Shown here: in pieces, positions 51,556-63,410 of the stretch
Position numbering within the stretch: position 1 is the first letter of the stretch
Layout of the letters: each line of letters opens with the position of its first letter
Assembly: GCA_039621445.1 (NCBI GenBank)
Contig: CP154955.1
Location: 50,807,384 to 50,871,383, forward strand
Reading direction: 5' to 3'
DNA length: 64,000 nt
Origin: Euglena gracilis
Lineage: Eukaryota; Euglenida; Euglenophyceae; Euglenales
Program-made: the position numbers and the translations under genes
The notes under the pieces: generated by a model
Database searches by the model: none
Seen by the model: the letters and a program-made list of their open reading frames with translations, nothing else
Told to the model about the DNA's origin: nothing

Positions 51556-52600
51556 AAACCTATTTTGTCTGGGCCCGACGCCTGTCTTGATATTCATTCG
51601 ACCGAACCGCCTGGACGGAAATATGGTCAAAAAAGTGGTTTTTGGCCCATTAACGGGCGCCTGAATGGAAATCGACTTACATAAACGGGCGCCTGAATGG
51701 AAATCGACTGTCATAAACGGGCGCCTGAATGGAAATCGACTTACATAAACGGATTCCGATGTCTTGGAAATTGTCTCTTTTTTTTTCGGAATGCTTTTTT
51801 CTTTTTTTCAATCTCTATATCAAGAACTGCTTCTTAAACGAAGACTCTGACCTGAGTCTGCGTTTCGAAACGCAGACTCAGGCCGAATAACAGACTCAGT
51901 GTGTCGAAACAGAGACTCAGGCCAGAGTCTGCGTTTTATTACAAACACAGATTTTGACCAAAGCCATGAACACAGCCTTTTGCTATGAACACAGCCTTGG
52001 CCCAAAATCCGATGATGTCAATATAATTGCAATACAGGCGTCGAGCCCAGAAAATAGGGTTGACATTGCCAAATAACTCCTCACCCAAAAGCTTTTCTTT
52101 TAGATGACCAGTGATGACAACTGGTTCAGGACAAATATGCCGAATGCTTTCTCTGAAGATCCAGAAAATAATAATCTTAAGTACCGTCCTTCCGTCTGTT
52201 CCATCCAAAGTTCAGCCAGCTGTGATCACCTGGCCACAAAATTTGGTTTTTGTCTGATCCATAACTCCTCCACAACCCCATAGGACCAAAAATGTCGAAA
52301 AAAATGGAAATACAAAAGGTCCAAAAAATCACTAAAAATTCCCAATCTGACTAGCAACAGATTTCAATGGAATGGAAATCGACTTTCATAAACGGGCGCC
52401 TGAATGGAAATCGACTTTACATAAACGGGCGCCTGAATGGAAATCGACTTACATAAACGGGCGCCTGAATGGAAATCGACTTACATAAACGGGCGCCTGA
52501 ATGGAAATCGACCGACATAAACAATTTCAGCCTGCAATCGTTTAATGTCAGTAGACTTTCAAGACAGGCGTCGGGCCCAGAAAATAGGTTTTAAGCATGT
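51556..52600. mobile_element. Element with inverted ends and 32-bp tandem arrays
   Basis: AAAACCTATTTTGTCTGGGC and CGACGCCTGTCTTGA at the left recur inverted at 52556-52595 (and near 52027 once more). Just inside each end lie arrays of a 32-33-bp unit (GGGCGCCTGAATGGAAATCG then ACTTACATAAAC): about three units at 51653-51755 and five at 52365-52520. The middle has a perfect 26-bp palindrome near 51858 and no coding capacity. Confidence 0.7.
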
Positions 52601-52782
52601 AAACCAAAAAGGCTTCATTTTGGCATTTTAGGTGGTCTTTTGGGTCTAACTTGGTTGGTTGGTTCATGGCCCATGGGAACAGTAAGGGGGGGGGGACAGT
52701 AAGGGGGGGGGGGGACGAGCTCCCCCCCCCTTACTGTTCCCATGGACCCAAAAGGGGGCCACAGGACGGGAACAGTACCCCC

Positions 52783-53217
52783 CCCCCTAGTCGTATGACC
52801 GGGTTCCTGCAACCTGTGACCAGGGGGGGTCATAACAACCCCATAACCTGCAACCTGTGACCGGGGGGTGGTCAAAATGAGGGGGCGGTCGTAGGTAAAG
52901 TGGTGTTAAATTTTTCGCAACCTGCCACCTGTGACCGGGGGGGGGGGGGGGGGGTCATACCTCCCCCTGACCGGCTAGCGGGGCCCGGGGGGTGGTCGTA
53001 CCACCCCCCCCCCCCTTATTGTCCCACCGTCCTCTCCCCGGGAGGCCCGACCGGACAATAAGGGGGGGGGGGGACAATAAGGGGGTACCAAAGGAATTTC
53101 ATTGGCCGGGCCAAAAAAACCCCCGTCGGCCAGGGCCCAGGGACAATAAGGGGGGGGGGGACAATAGGGGGGGGGGGGGGGGGAAATGAGGGGGGGTCAT
53201 ACGACTAGGGGGGGGGG
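52783..53217. mobile_element. Foldback element, family M5, copy 1
   Basis: Begins CCCCTAGTCGTATGACC and ends with the inverse GGTCATACGACTAGGGG. Inside are GCAACCTGTGACCGGGGGG units in tandem. A nested G/C-run block with GGACAATAAGG and its inverse (53025-53175) lengthens this copy. Confidence 0.75.
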
Positions 53218-53229
53218 TAAGGGGGGGGC

Positions 53230-53440
53230 ATGGTAGGTGCCATTTTTTGGCCCCTGCTGGGATGTGGAAACCCTCCATGTCATGTGTGGGTCGCGGGGGG
53301 GACGCCCACACAGACAAGTACCGGCACTGTCTACCCCCGGGGGCGGCCCCGGTCGGAAAATCGCGGGTGACCAAATTGCGGGTCGGCCCGAACTGGTCGG
53401 TAGGAAACGCAATTATCCGCACTACCCCCCCCCTTCTGGA
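53230..53440. other. Unassigned
   Basis: Short stretch with GGTCGGCCCGAACTGGTCGG and AATTATCCGCACTACC, matching the far end of the palindrome units at 46-51 kb. It probably represents a remnant of one such unit. Confidence 0.45.
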
Positions 53441-53444
53441 GATT

Positions 53445-54410
53445 TAAGCCGGCGTTTGAGACGCCGGGCTCAGGACAGAACCGGCGTCCCCCCCCACGGG
53501 CTTTCGGACGCCGGTTCTGTCCTAAAGCCCGGCGTTAGGAACGCCGGCTTTGTCCAAAGCCCGGCGTCCGATTTTCATTCCAAAAAATGTCACCAAAAGT
53601 GCCCAAAAGTGGCCCTAAGGTGCTGGTATGAGTGTTTCAACCATCAAGGACAATGAATTTTGCCATATGGGGACGAGTGGGGTGGATATCCAAATTTGGT
53701 GAAAATTGGCCCAGATTTGGAAATAGAGTACCGTGCAGCGTGGAAAGGTCTGATGAGCACCGCTGGTCGTCTGTTGAAAAGAGCTTTCGATCGAGGGGTA
53801 ACTTGGTACCCTAACGTTGCACGCAGCCCGAGATACGCTCGCGATCGTCGGATCGGCCAGAATCTGAGTCGAAATTTGTCGCAATTTTCAGTGATTTTGG
53901 GATTAAGATGCTGAATAAACCTTACAGAAACGTTTTTCCTCTTCGAATCAACCACCTGAGGGCCTTGGGGGGGCACCAGAGTTGTGAAATTAGGATTCCC
54001 CACTGACAGAAAATAAGAGCTCCAGGCGACGTGGCTGAATTTGGTGGTGATCGCCAGTCGTCTGATGAAAAGAGCTTTTGATCGAGGGGTGATTTTATAC
54101 CTGGACGATTGACAAAGCCAGAAATACCCTCGCGATCGCCGGAATTTGGTGAAGTGCAAAGTGGTGTGACATTGCAGTTAAGTGGTCGGAGATTGGTCCT
54201 GGGAGTGTCTTTTGGCCGAAGGGTGGGGACGCCGGTTCTGTCCTGAGCCCGGCGTCTCTAAAACGCCGGCTTAAACAAGAGGTCTCGGACGCCGGTTCTG
54301 TCCAAAGCCCGGCGTTCCAAACGCCGGTTCCGTCCTTCGGACGGAACCGGCGTTTGGAACGCCGGGCTTTGGACAGAACCGGCGTCCGAGACCTCTTTTT
54401 TGTAGTAAAG
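53445..54410 (-). repeat. Inverted duplication A, right arm
   Basis: Reverse copy of 49520-50425, with the hairpin arrays at both ends (CCGGCGTTTGAGACGCCGG at 53450; ACGCCGGTTCTGTCCAAAGC near 54290) and the two-sub-unit core. It adds a further perfect hairpin around GGTTCCGTCCTTCGGACGGAACC at 54323. Confidence 0.85.
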
Positions 54411-54414
54411 CCCC

Positions 54415-54545
54415 CCCCCCCCGGGAAAAACCCCAAAACCAGTCAAAACCCACTTAAATGGCTCCAAAACCCCCCAATCGGGGGTGAATATGCAAAAACT
54501 TGGGGGGAAAATGCCCATTTTGGGCCACTTTTGGGAAAAACATTG
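54415..54545 (-). repeat. Family M3 repeat, copy 3
   Basis: Reverse complement carries CCAAAAGTGGCCCAAAATGG, CATATTCACCCCCGATTGGG and GAGCCATTTAAGTGGG. Confidence 0.75.
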
Positions 54546-54564
54546 TCTTTGCATACACCTACAA

Positions 54565-54670
54565 ACTGGGTCAGGGTCAGGGTTGGGGTTAGGGTTTAGG
54601 TCAGGGTTCGGATTAGGGTTTGGTACAGGGTCAGGGTTTCGGGTTAGGGTTGAGGTTAGGGTTCAGGTTA
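54565..54670 (+). repeat. Telomere-like interstitial repeat 2
   Basis: Same composition and orientation as 50410-50515, and followed by the same GACGACCAAGGGCGCCGAAG and CGACAATGGGTGTCTGATTG blocks. The two are copies of one larger repeat. Confidence 0.7.
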
Positions 54671-54729
54671 GACGACCAAGGGCGCCGAAGGCGCCCTCCG
54701 ACAATGGGTGTCTGATTGCGCATGCACAC

Positions 54730-55520
54730 AAAACAAAACAACGTGTTTTTTTTATAAAAAAAACCCTCCAAAAAAGCATCAAAAAAAAGCAAAAGGGAAT
54801 TTTCATTGAAAAAAACTCGTTATGAAACACCCAAACCGTACTTCGAATCCTACTAAGTTCAAAAAAATGCCAAAAAATGATCAAAAACATCCAAAACTGC
54901 AAACAAAATGCAATTTTATGACTTTTACATTTTTGTGGAGTTTTTTTTCTTGGCAGAAATGACCTAGAAGTTGCCAAAAATGGTTGAAAATATGCATTCA
55001 AAAATATTTTTGTGCAAAACCTTGTTGGCGTTTTTTGTTTTTTTTAATAATAAAAACATTGTTAAAATTAAACTAAACAAAAAAAACAGCATCCAAAAAA
55101 GCAAGCTGCCAACTATGTGGCACGGGACGCCGAAAGTCCTTCTCCTGCATCCAGCACCTGTCGTTCCAGCCTCTCCGCGAAGTGAACGAGGCAGTCCAGG
55201 GCATGCAGCGCCTGTGGGAGGAACCACTTTAGCCCCACCATATTCATACGAAGCTTACGGGTCTCGCCCAGTGGCCTCCACACAGGGATCTGTTCAAGAA
55301 GTTATTGAGGAGGTCAGGCAGGGGGTCCCGTGGTGCTTGGAGGGTGACCATTTTGAGGGGGGGGGGTGAGGGTAATCTTTGGACCCCTTGTCGGGTGAAT
55401 AACTCGGGTCTGGCGGGGATACGGGGATGAAACAGAGGAGTTGGGGGCCAAACGGAGGTGATTCGGAAAACCAGTTGCCCGCGACTAAAAAAAATTCCGA
55501 CCAAAAAAGTTTCGGGAACG
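54730..55520. other. Unassigned; AT-rich then a GC-balanced stretch
   Basis: 54730-55100 is A/T-rich and low complexity. 55110-55370 looks more coding-like on plus (SYEAYGSRPVASTQGS near 55240) but has no recognised motif. Confidence 0.3.
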
Positions 55521-57003
55521 GGTTCAGGTTCATGGAGATAATCAGTGGTTTTCATTACCTCCCCAGGGGCGGGGGGGGGGGGGGGTTAATGAGCGTTGGT
55601 TTTGTACAGGGGGGGGGGGTTGGAGGGGGTCTGGACCACCCCCTCCCCCCCCCCCAGGGCAGAACGGGAATCGACCAAACAGCCAGGGCGGTGGGTGGGG
55701 GGGGGTCGACCCCCCCCACCACCTCTTCCCATATTTCCGGGAGCACCAATTTTTTGGACTCGAAAAATTTTTCCGGCGCCGGCTGTTTTTTTGCACCCAT
55801 GTGGGAGGTCCCCCCAAAAAACCCCTGAAAACCCCATTTTTTTCACACTTTCCAGAAATTCAACATTCTCTCGAATTTTTGATTTTGAGAGGTTTTTGAA
55901 GCAAAAAATTCCATTGAAAGTCCAAGAAAAAAAATGGCAGTAAAATTTGACTGTGCCAAAATTTGGTCCACTTTTTTTGACCTGCATTTTTTTTTCATCC
56001 CCTTCCTAAAAGCTACCATTTTTTTACCTGAAATTTTTGAGATTTTTTTTTGAAAAAATGTGGTTTTCCATCAAAAAATCATATGTTTTGGTGCCCGGGA
56101 CGTGGGGTGGGGTGGGCCGACCCTCCCACCAGGGCTTCTCGTTCTGCCCTGCTCAGGCTTTTGCTTAAGGACCCCGGGGGGGTCTGCCCCCCCCCCCTAA
56201 TAAGTGCATGGGTGCGCGCATTTTAAGGATGTAGTTTTGGGCCAAGGGTGTGCACTCATTACCCCCCCCCCTAGTCGTATGACCACCCCTCATTTATGAC
56301 CACCCCCCGGTCACAGGTTGCAGGTCATGGGGGTGTTATGACCACCCCCCCCCCCCGGTCACAGGTTGCAGGTTGCGAAAAATTTAACCCCCAAAAATAA
56401 GTCCCCCCCTGGCCGGTCCGAGCAAAAATCCATGAAATTGACCCCCCAAAGTAAGGTCCCCCCTGCCGGCGCAAAGCGCCGGATTTTTGAAAAATGGGAC
56501 ATTTGGGGGGGGGGGTAAATCTGCCATTTTGGGACAGTTTTCACACACTTCTACGACCGCCCCCTCATCTATGACCACCCCCCGGTCACAGGTTGCAGGT
56601 TATGGGGGTGTTATGACCACCCCCCCCCCCCGGTCACAGGTTGCAGGAACCCGGTCATACGACTAGGGGGGGGGGGGTAGGGCAGCGCACTTATTAGGAC
56701 AAAGCCAGGGGTTTTTTAAGTCTTGGACCCCGGGGGGGTAGGGTGAGTGGGTCCGGCCAATCCCCACCCCGGGGGGGGGGGTCCCCCCAGAGGCGGGTGG
56801 GATATACTTTTTGGCGCTTTTGACACCGAAAATTTATAAAAAGGTGCTACTTTTAGCATTTTTACAATTTTTTGAATATTTTTGAGGAAAAGTTTGTGGG
56901 TCCCCCAGGACGCCCCCCCCCCCGCCGGGGATGGGTGGGTGGGTGGGGGGACCCGGCCTTATAAAAACCCCTGGGCAAAGCACAAAATACTTAATTTATC
57001 ACC
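55436..57003 (+). repeat. Large inverted duplication B, left arm
   Basis: Blocks from 55521 onward reappear in reverse order and complement at 58862-60750: GGTTCATGGAGATAATCAGT; GGGCAGAACGGGAATCGACC; CCGGGAGCACCAATTTTTTG; TTTTGATTTTGAGAGG; AAAAAATCATATGTTTTGGT; GGTGCGCGCATTTTAAGGAT; and GGCGGGTGGGATATACTTTT. An M5 element (56262-56690) is inserted only in this arm. Confidence 0.85.
56262..56690. mobile_element. Foldback element, family M5, copy 2
   Basis: Ends CCCCTAGTCGTATGACC and GGTCATACGACTAGGGG, as in 52783-53217. Two inner GGTCACAGGTTGCAGGT units near each end are direct relatives of the inner units of copy 1 in reverse. Absent from the matching site in the other arm of duplication B (near 59190), which shows it moved in after the duplication. 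Confidence 0.8.
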
Positions 57004-58149
57004 TGTTGTGTGATGTATTTGGTCTGTTTTTTTTTCCGACTTTTTTGACCAAAAATGGCCGAAAACGGCTAAGTCACACAGGCCAAAACTGTACAAAATG
57101 GCCAAAATTGGCCGAAAAATGGCCGTAACTCGGGCTAGGCGGGGAGTTGTGTGGAAATCAAAATACTGTTAGATAAGGCATTTTAAGGGCTTCAATTTAG
57201 GTCTCCGGACATTTCGTTTGATTCTCCACCATTTTTGTGCAATTTTGAAAAATTGATTTTTTACCCCCCCAAAACGGGCCGAAAACGGCTGTGCCGTCAG
57301 CCTGCCGCGCTGTTTTGGGCCGTAAAATGACCGTATTTCGGGCCCGGCGGGGAGTTTCGGGGAAATCAAAATACCAACACCCCCCCCTCTATTTGGCCGC
57401 CCTCCGGGCGGCCCGGACCCCCCTTCTGGCCAATTAGGGGGAGGGGACAATTAGGGGGGGGGGTTACCCCTAACCCCCCCCCTAATTGGCCACCTGGACC
57501 CCGTCCTTCATAGTCGCGAACCCCCGTAAAACACCCGAATAAAGGCATTTTCCCTTGAAATGAGTAACCCCCCCCCTAATTGGCCACCTGGGCTCTGGCC
57601 AATTAGGGGGGGGGGACAAATAGAGGGGGGGTGTTGGTACTGTTAGATAGGGCATCGCAAGGGCTTCAATTTGGGTCTCCGGACATTTCCTTTAATTTTG
57701 CTTCATTTCCAAGATATTTTTGAAACATTGATTTTTTGACCCCGAAAACAGCCCAAATAACCGTGGTTGGATAGGGCATTCCATGGGCTTCATTTTTGCT
57801 CTCCGGATTTTTCCTTTGATTTTGTTTTATTGTCGAGATATTTTGGAAAACTCGATTTTTTGAACAAAAAAGGGCCCGAAAAACGACCCAAAATGCCCGT
57901 TTTGGGCCGCAAAAGCGCGCCGGAACACGGGCCAGGCGTGCCGGCGGCCAAAACGGCGAACGGGAGGCGATGGAGGGCCTCCAGGGGCACATTTCGACAG
58001 ACTGACACTTCTGGAAATAATGTACGTTTTCTCCAGATATTTTCGAAAATCGATTTTTGACCCATTTTTGGACCTTCAGGGAAGGGCGGAGTAAGGCCAA
58101 TCCCACCAGTTTGGACCTCGAGGTGAAAAAATCGGGTGAATCATCGCTA

Positions 58150-58275
58150 GTGGGATTTCTGGCGGGGAGTTGGGGGTCAAACGCCAGTGATTCGGAAACC
58201 AGAAATCCAGTCGCTCGCGACTGAAAAAAAAATTCCGGGAACCAAGCCGGGATCATGGTGATAATCCGCCGGTTC
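58150..58275 (+). repeat. GGAGTTGGGGG family, copy 2
   Basis: GGAGTTGGGGGTCAAACG, GTGATTCGGAAACCAG, GCGACTGAAAAAA, ATTCCGGGAAC and CATGGTGATAATC follow the order seen at 55436-55560 and, reversed, 63835-63960. Confidence 0.7.
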
Positions 58276-58669
58276 CCGAGGTGGCCCCGACCGGGGGGGG
58301 TTGGACCCAGGGGTTTTTTTTAGTTGTGGACCCCGGGGGGGGGGGGGGTAGGGTGGATCCAACGAGCCCCCGCCCCCCAGGGGGGGGGGGTCCCGGTCCC
58401 CCCGGAGGGGGGTGGGATATACTTTTCGGCGCCAAAGGCGCCGAAATTTTTTGAAAAACTGCTATTTTTAGCACTTTTCGCAATTTTCGGCCATTTTTTG
58501 TGGGTCCCCCGGCACCCCCCCCCCGTCCATTGGTCAAGGTACCCCTCCACTAATTGCCCCCCCCTCAATTGGCTAATTTTGGGGTCCTAAGGAGCCCGGC
58601 CATTAGCCAATAGGGGGGGGGGGGTGAAGATGGGCACTGCTCACTTATTATGGGGAGGTTTTTTAGTTT

Positions 58670-58765
58670 GAGCAAGCATAAAGAATGAACATAACATATC
58701 ATAATAATACACATAACATAACATAACATAGCAGAGCATAACATAACACAATAAACATAACATGG
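58670..58765. repeat. ACATA microsatellite
   Basis: AACATAACATA-type pentanucleotide repeats over about 95 bases, imperfect. Confidence 0.85.
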
Positions 58766-58861
58766 AATGCAAATGTTTGGCCCTGTCATGTATGTCTCAG
58801 GTTGGAAAGCACACATAATTCTCAGAACTGCCCTTCTCAGACCAAATGCATCACACAAGCA

Positions 58862-60750
58862 GGTGATAAATTAAGTATTTTGTGCTTTGCCCAGGGGTTT
58901 TTATCAGGCCGGGGGCCCCCCCACCCACCCACCCATCCCCGGCGGGGGGGGGGGGGGCGTCCTGGGGGACCCACAAACTTTTCCTCAAAAATATTCAAAA
59001 AATTGTAAAAATGCTAAAAGTAGCACCTTTTTATAAATTTTCGGTGTCAAAAGCGCCAAAAAGTATATCCCACCCGCCTCTGGGGGGCCCCCCCCCCCCC
59101 GGGGTGGGGATTGGCCGGACCCACTCACCCTACCCCCCCGGGGTCCAAGACTTAAAAAACCCCTGGCTTTGTCCTAATAAGTGCGCTGCCCTAATGAGTG
59201 CACACCCTTGGCCCAAAACTACATCCTTAAAATGCGCGCACCCATGCACTTATTAGGGGGGGTAGACCACCCCCCCACCCCCCGCGTATTTCCGGGAGCA
59301 CCAATTTTTTGGACCCGAAAAAATTTTCCGGCGCCGGGTGTTTTTTTGCCCATTTTGGACCCATGTGGGAGGTCCCCCCCAAAAACCCCTGAAAACCCCA
59401 TTTTTTCACACCTTCCAGAAATTCAACATTTTCTCAAATTTTTGATTTTGAGAGGTTTTTGAAGCGAAGGAGGTCAGACAGGGGTGGGCAGCAGGCTTTT
59501 GCTTAAGGGATTGCAGTACCCCCCCCCCCCGGGAGGGGGCTGGACTGCAGCTAGTCCAAATTTGGCTAGTGGGATTTCCCCGGGGGTCAGCTAGCAGGGC
59601 TAGCTGAGTGTAAATTTTTTTTCCAGTGACCGGCGCAAAGCGCCAAAAATTTTTTGGGACCCCCAAAAATGGCTAAAAATGCCCATTTTTTGGCCTTTTT
59701 GGGGAATTTTTGGAACAAAATCAGCCAAAAACCTAATAAACACCTCAATTTTCTTCCGGCGCTGCGCCGGAGGAGGGTCTAGCTAGTCAGTACCCCCCCC
59801 CCCAGGGGCTCTTTAAGCAAAGCCTGGTGGGCAGGGCAGAACGAGAAGGCCTGGTGGGGGGTGGACCCCCCCCCACCACAGCAGTTTCACCGACTTCAGG
59901 GGGGTGGCCAGAAAAATTTTTGAAATTTTCTTTTGAAAAATGCACCAAAACATATGATTTTTTGATGGAAACCCACATTTTTTCACACAAAAAAATTTCA
60001 GGGTAAAAAATTGGTAGGGGGTGAAAAAAAAATGCAGGTCAAAAAAAAGTGGACCAAATTTTGGCACAGTCAAATTTTACTGCCACTTTTTTTCTTTGAA
60101 TTTTTTTGGACTTTCAATGGAATTTTTTGCTTCAAAAACCTCTCAAAATCAAAATTTTGAGAGAATGTTGAATTTCTGGAAGGTGTGAAAAAATGGGGTT
60201 TTCAGGGGTTTTTTGGGGGGACCCCCCATATGGGGCAAAAATGGGGCAAAAAAAACACCCGGCACCGGAAAATTTTTTCGGATCCAAAAAATTGGTGCTC
60301 CCGGAAATATGGGAAGAGGTGGTGGGGGGGGGGGTGGTCGACAACCCCCCCCACGCACCATGCACGGGGTGGGGGCGGGGGTGGTCGACCCCCCCACCCA
60401 CCACCCTGGCTGTTTGGTCGATTCCCGTTCTGCCCTGGGGGTGGGGTGGGGGGGGTGGATTTCACCGTTTTGATGGTTGGGGGTGAAATTTTTGACATGT
60501 GAAGTTTTGCTCTTTCTCCTCTCAAATGGAAAATTTGAGGTTCGCTCATGAACTTCATCAAACTTTCTTGAAAACTTGCCAAAATTGGCCTTTTTGGCAT
60601 ATTTGGCCCCAAAAGTGCTCTTGTCTGGGGCCCCACCGAGAGGAGAGGGGTGGTCCAGACCCCTCCATCCCCTCCCCCTGTACAAAACCAACGCTCACTT
60701 AACGCCCCTGGGAGGGGAGGAAAACCACTGATTATCTCCATGAACCTGAG
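58862..60750 (-). repeat. Large inverted duplication B, right arm
   Basis: Reverse counterpart of 55521-57003. A partial direct copy (59265-59465, matching 55720-55900 on the same strand) is inserted within this arm, and 60446-60645 is additional sequence. G/C-run lengths differ between arms. Confidence 0.85.
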
Positions 60751-63300
60751 AAAAGAAAGGGAGGGGGGTGAATCACCTCCGTTTGGAACTGGGGGCCGTA
60801 TAGGGGCGGGGGGGGGGGGGGCAAAACGTATAGGTAAGGAAGAAAAGGATGAGGGCTGAAAAAAAGGGAAATGAAGAGGGCTGGGAAAAAAGTCCCCGAA
60901 TCCCCACCATGGGGGGAGAAACGGGAAGGATTACCAGAGCCTGGTCCTGGACCCCCTTCTCTGACATGTCCCGCCATTTTTGAGAATTGTAAAAAAAAAT
61001 TTTGGCCAGCAGGCGGGGGGTGAAACGGTCTCAGTTCCACCCCCCCCCTCCATAGAAACCCTGAGGTCAGGTCGATCCATGGCCATGGGGGGCCTCCAAA
61101 ACCATCATTTTTTGCGCATGAACCCCCAAATTTTTGCCATCTCCAAAAACATTCTCCCGCCATTTTCAGTTGAAATGTCTGCACAGAATGCTCCACAATG
61201 TTCCACAGAATGTTCCACCCCTACACACTCACACTGTGACATTTTAAATTTTGATGGATTTCTGAATGGTGTGGTGTTGTTCAATTGTGTCCAAATCTGT
61301 TTTCACCCTGTGAGCTCACAGACCACAGCTTTTTTCTGTTTCGATTGCTTGACTTGGTCAGACGGTCCATCGATCCATGATGCATTAGAACGATATCTAT
61401 CTGTGAATACAAATGCGTCAAAATGGCAGTTTTAAAACATAATTTCAGCTGGAAGGCAGTGGGATTAGTTCTTTTGTGACCCGTCCCCTCCCTTACAAAG
61501 ACTCGGAATCTTTACTGTGCCTCTTTGAACACATTTTTGTCCCCGCAGTATGGTGGAAGGTTGAATGACCCTCGCGCATGGACCAAAAGTGCCTTTACCC
61601 CTCATTGCCAAACACCACTGTGCGTTGTGCCCCAATGTCTGGCAAGCATGGCAGCAAAAAAATGTGACCAAGCACCCCTATGCCGACCGCAGCCGACCGC
61701 CCGCGGGTTTCAGGACCGCACAGGAGGTGGGGTGCCGACCGAGCCCGACCGCACCGCGCAACTTTTTCCTAATTGATTTGTTTTTCCATGAGAATGAGAA
61801 TTAGGCTCATTTTTATCCCAGGTGGAAATTTTGAGATCTGGCTCATCTCTCACACTTTTGTCCACTTTTGGCCACATTTTGCGCCATTTTGTTGTTGCCA
61901 AAAGTGGAAAAAGCTGCTAAATTAAATTGGCCAAAACAGGGGCCAGCTTGTTTTTGGCCATGGCCATTTGTGGGGCATTTTTTGGTAACTTTGGGGGACA
62001 TTTTTGGGCATTTTGGTAAAAGGTCCATTTTGATCATTTTTGTTGGCCTCTTTTGCCCAAAAGGCCATAAAAGTTTCTTTGGCCTCCACCATTTTTGGCA
62101 TTTTAAAACCATTTTTGGCCACCCAACAAAAAGAGGGCTGAACGTCCAAAGTGGCAACAAAAAGCCAAAAGAATGTCCCCTGAAAAAAAAAAGTGGCCAA
62201 AAGTGGGCAAAAAATGGAAGTAAAAATGGCCAAAAGCGCAGTCAAAAAAGGAAAAGTGGGCCAAAAGCAAAACAATCCAAAAAAAAAACCCGTCCAAAAA
62301 AAAGCAAATGCAGACAAAATAGGCCCAAAAGATGACCACAAATTTCAAAAAAGGCAGCGGGAAGAAAAGCAGCAAAAGCCAAAAGTGGATTCAGGGAAAG
62401 TGGAAAAGGGGGGGACAGCCGAATTTGGGGAGCGAAACGGTGTGGCCACAAGCCGGCTGGTGATGCTGCTTACTGCTTTGCCGGGCTGTTTTCTCTGCCT
62501 CGCACTGCGACGGTTTCTGCTTTCTTCACGGCCACATCAAAAGCTTGTTCTGTGTTGGGGTGTGTTTTTGGAAAAATTTGCGAAGAAGATGCAGGGGGAC
62601 GTTCAAAAAACTAACACAAAAGCTGAGTCAAAAAAGGCCAAATATTCCAATCAATGTTCAACGTTTTATGAAGATGTCAGAAAAATTTTTTTTAGCTGTC
62701 AAGAGGAAAGGGGGGGGACCCTAAGACAGACAGCTGAAGCGGAAAAAAGGCGGTCTGGAAGGGTCCAGCTGCCGTGGGTCGTCATAAGATTGTTTTCAGT
62801 TTCCTCCCGTTCTTCAACAAAGCTTTCCCTTGATGACCCCCCCCCGTCACCGTCAGAGGAGCCTGACCCCCAGCCATTGGGGCAGACCGGAAACAGGACA
62901 AAAACCACCGCCCACCCTCCCCCTTCTCACACCCCATGGCGGCCAACAAATAGGGTTCAAGTGGTGGGGAAGGGGGTGGATCACATGGGGTGGGCCATGG
63001 CGGGCCCAGCGGGCCGGGGAGGGATTTGAGGGGTTCTCTCAGGGAAGCGGCCAGCCAAAGTGGCAAATTCCAATGCCTCAAAATCTGGGTGGGGGAGTGT
63101 CCAAAAGTGTGAGAAGGTCATGGGAGCCAGGGCCTGAAGGAATGGAGGCCATTTTGTGAACCAAAAAGGTGTCTTTGATTTAGGGTGGTGGGCCAGGGGG
63201 CGGGAAGGGGGGGGGGGATTCCAAGAAGGGCCGGCCCCAGACCAGGTATAAAAGATGGGGTCATTTTTGGGCCTCAAACAAATCCCCCATTCAAAAAAAT
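60751..63300. other. No gene recognised
   Basis: Mixed sequence, with (C/A)AAAAGTGGCC-rich low complexity at 61850-62340. The plus frame 62193-63029 (278 codons; Lys/Gln-rich start) crosses that repeat and is not convincing. Minus frame 61671-61465 has several cysteines (CCHACQTLGHNAQWC), without a family match. Confidence 0.4.
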
Positions 63301-63410
63301 TGGGCTATGCTAGGCACAGTGGGGGGAGGGGGGGTCCAGGGGGGGGGGGCCGAGCACAGGGGTGCCCCCCCTGGGGGGGGGGGGGGGGGGTCCCGGACCC
63401 CCCCGAGCGG
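63301..63410. repeat. G/C-run hairpin
   Basis: G runs of 7 to 18 face a C run across GTGCCCCCC and end at GGACCCCCCCGAGC, so several nested pairings are possible. Confidence 0.65.

Larger units (their letters stand above)
57004..58861. other. Spacer between arms of duplication B; no gene
   Basis: Contains two related stretches (57160-57250 and 57650-57850) sharing GCTTCAATTTGGGTCTCCGG or GCTTCAATTTAGGTCTCCGG and TTGATTTTTTGACC-like bases, plus G/C-run CCTAATTGGCCACCTGG blocks near 57470 and 57580. 58150-58275 belongs to the GGAGTTGGGGG family. Nothing codes convincingly. Confidence 0.5.

Noticed and set aside
52365-52520. 32-bp repeats that could suggest a CRISPR array
   Set aside because: Units are directly adjacent with no unique spacers, and the sequence is eukaryotic; it is a tandem array near an element end.
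62193-63029. A 278-codon lysine-rich gene
   Set aside because: The first third derives from AAAAGTGGCC-type low-complexity DNA; no domain, and codon content changes abruptly.
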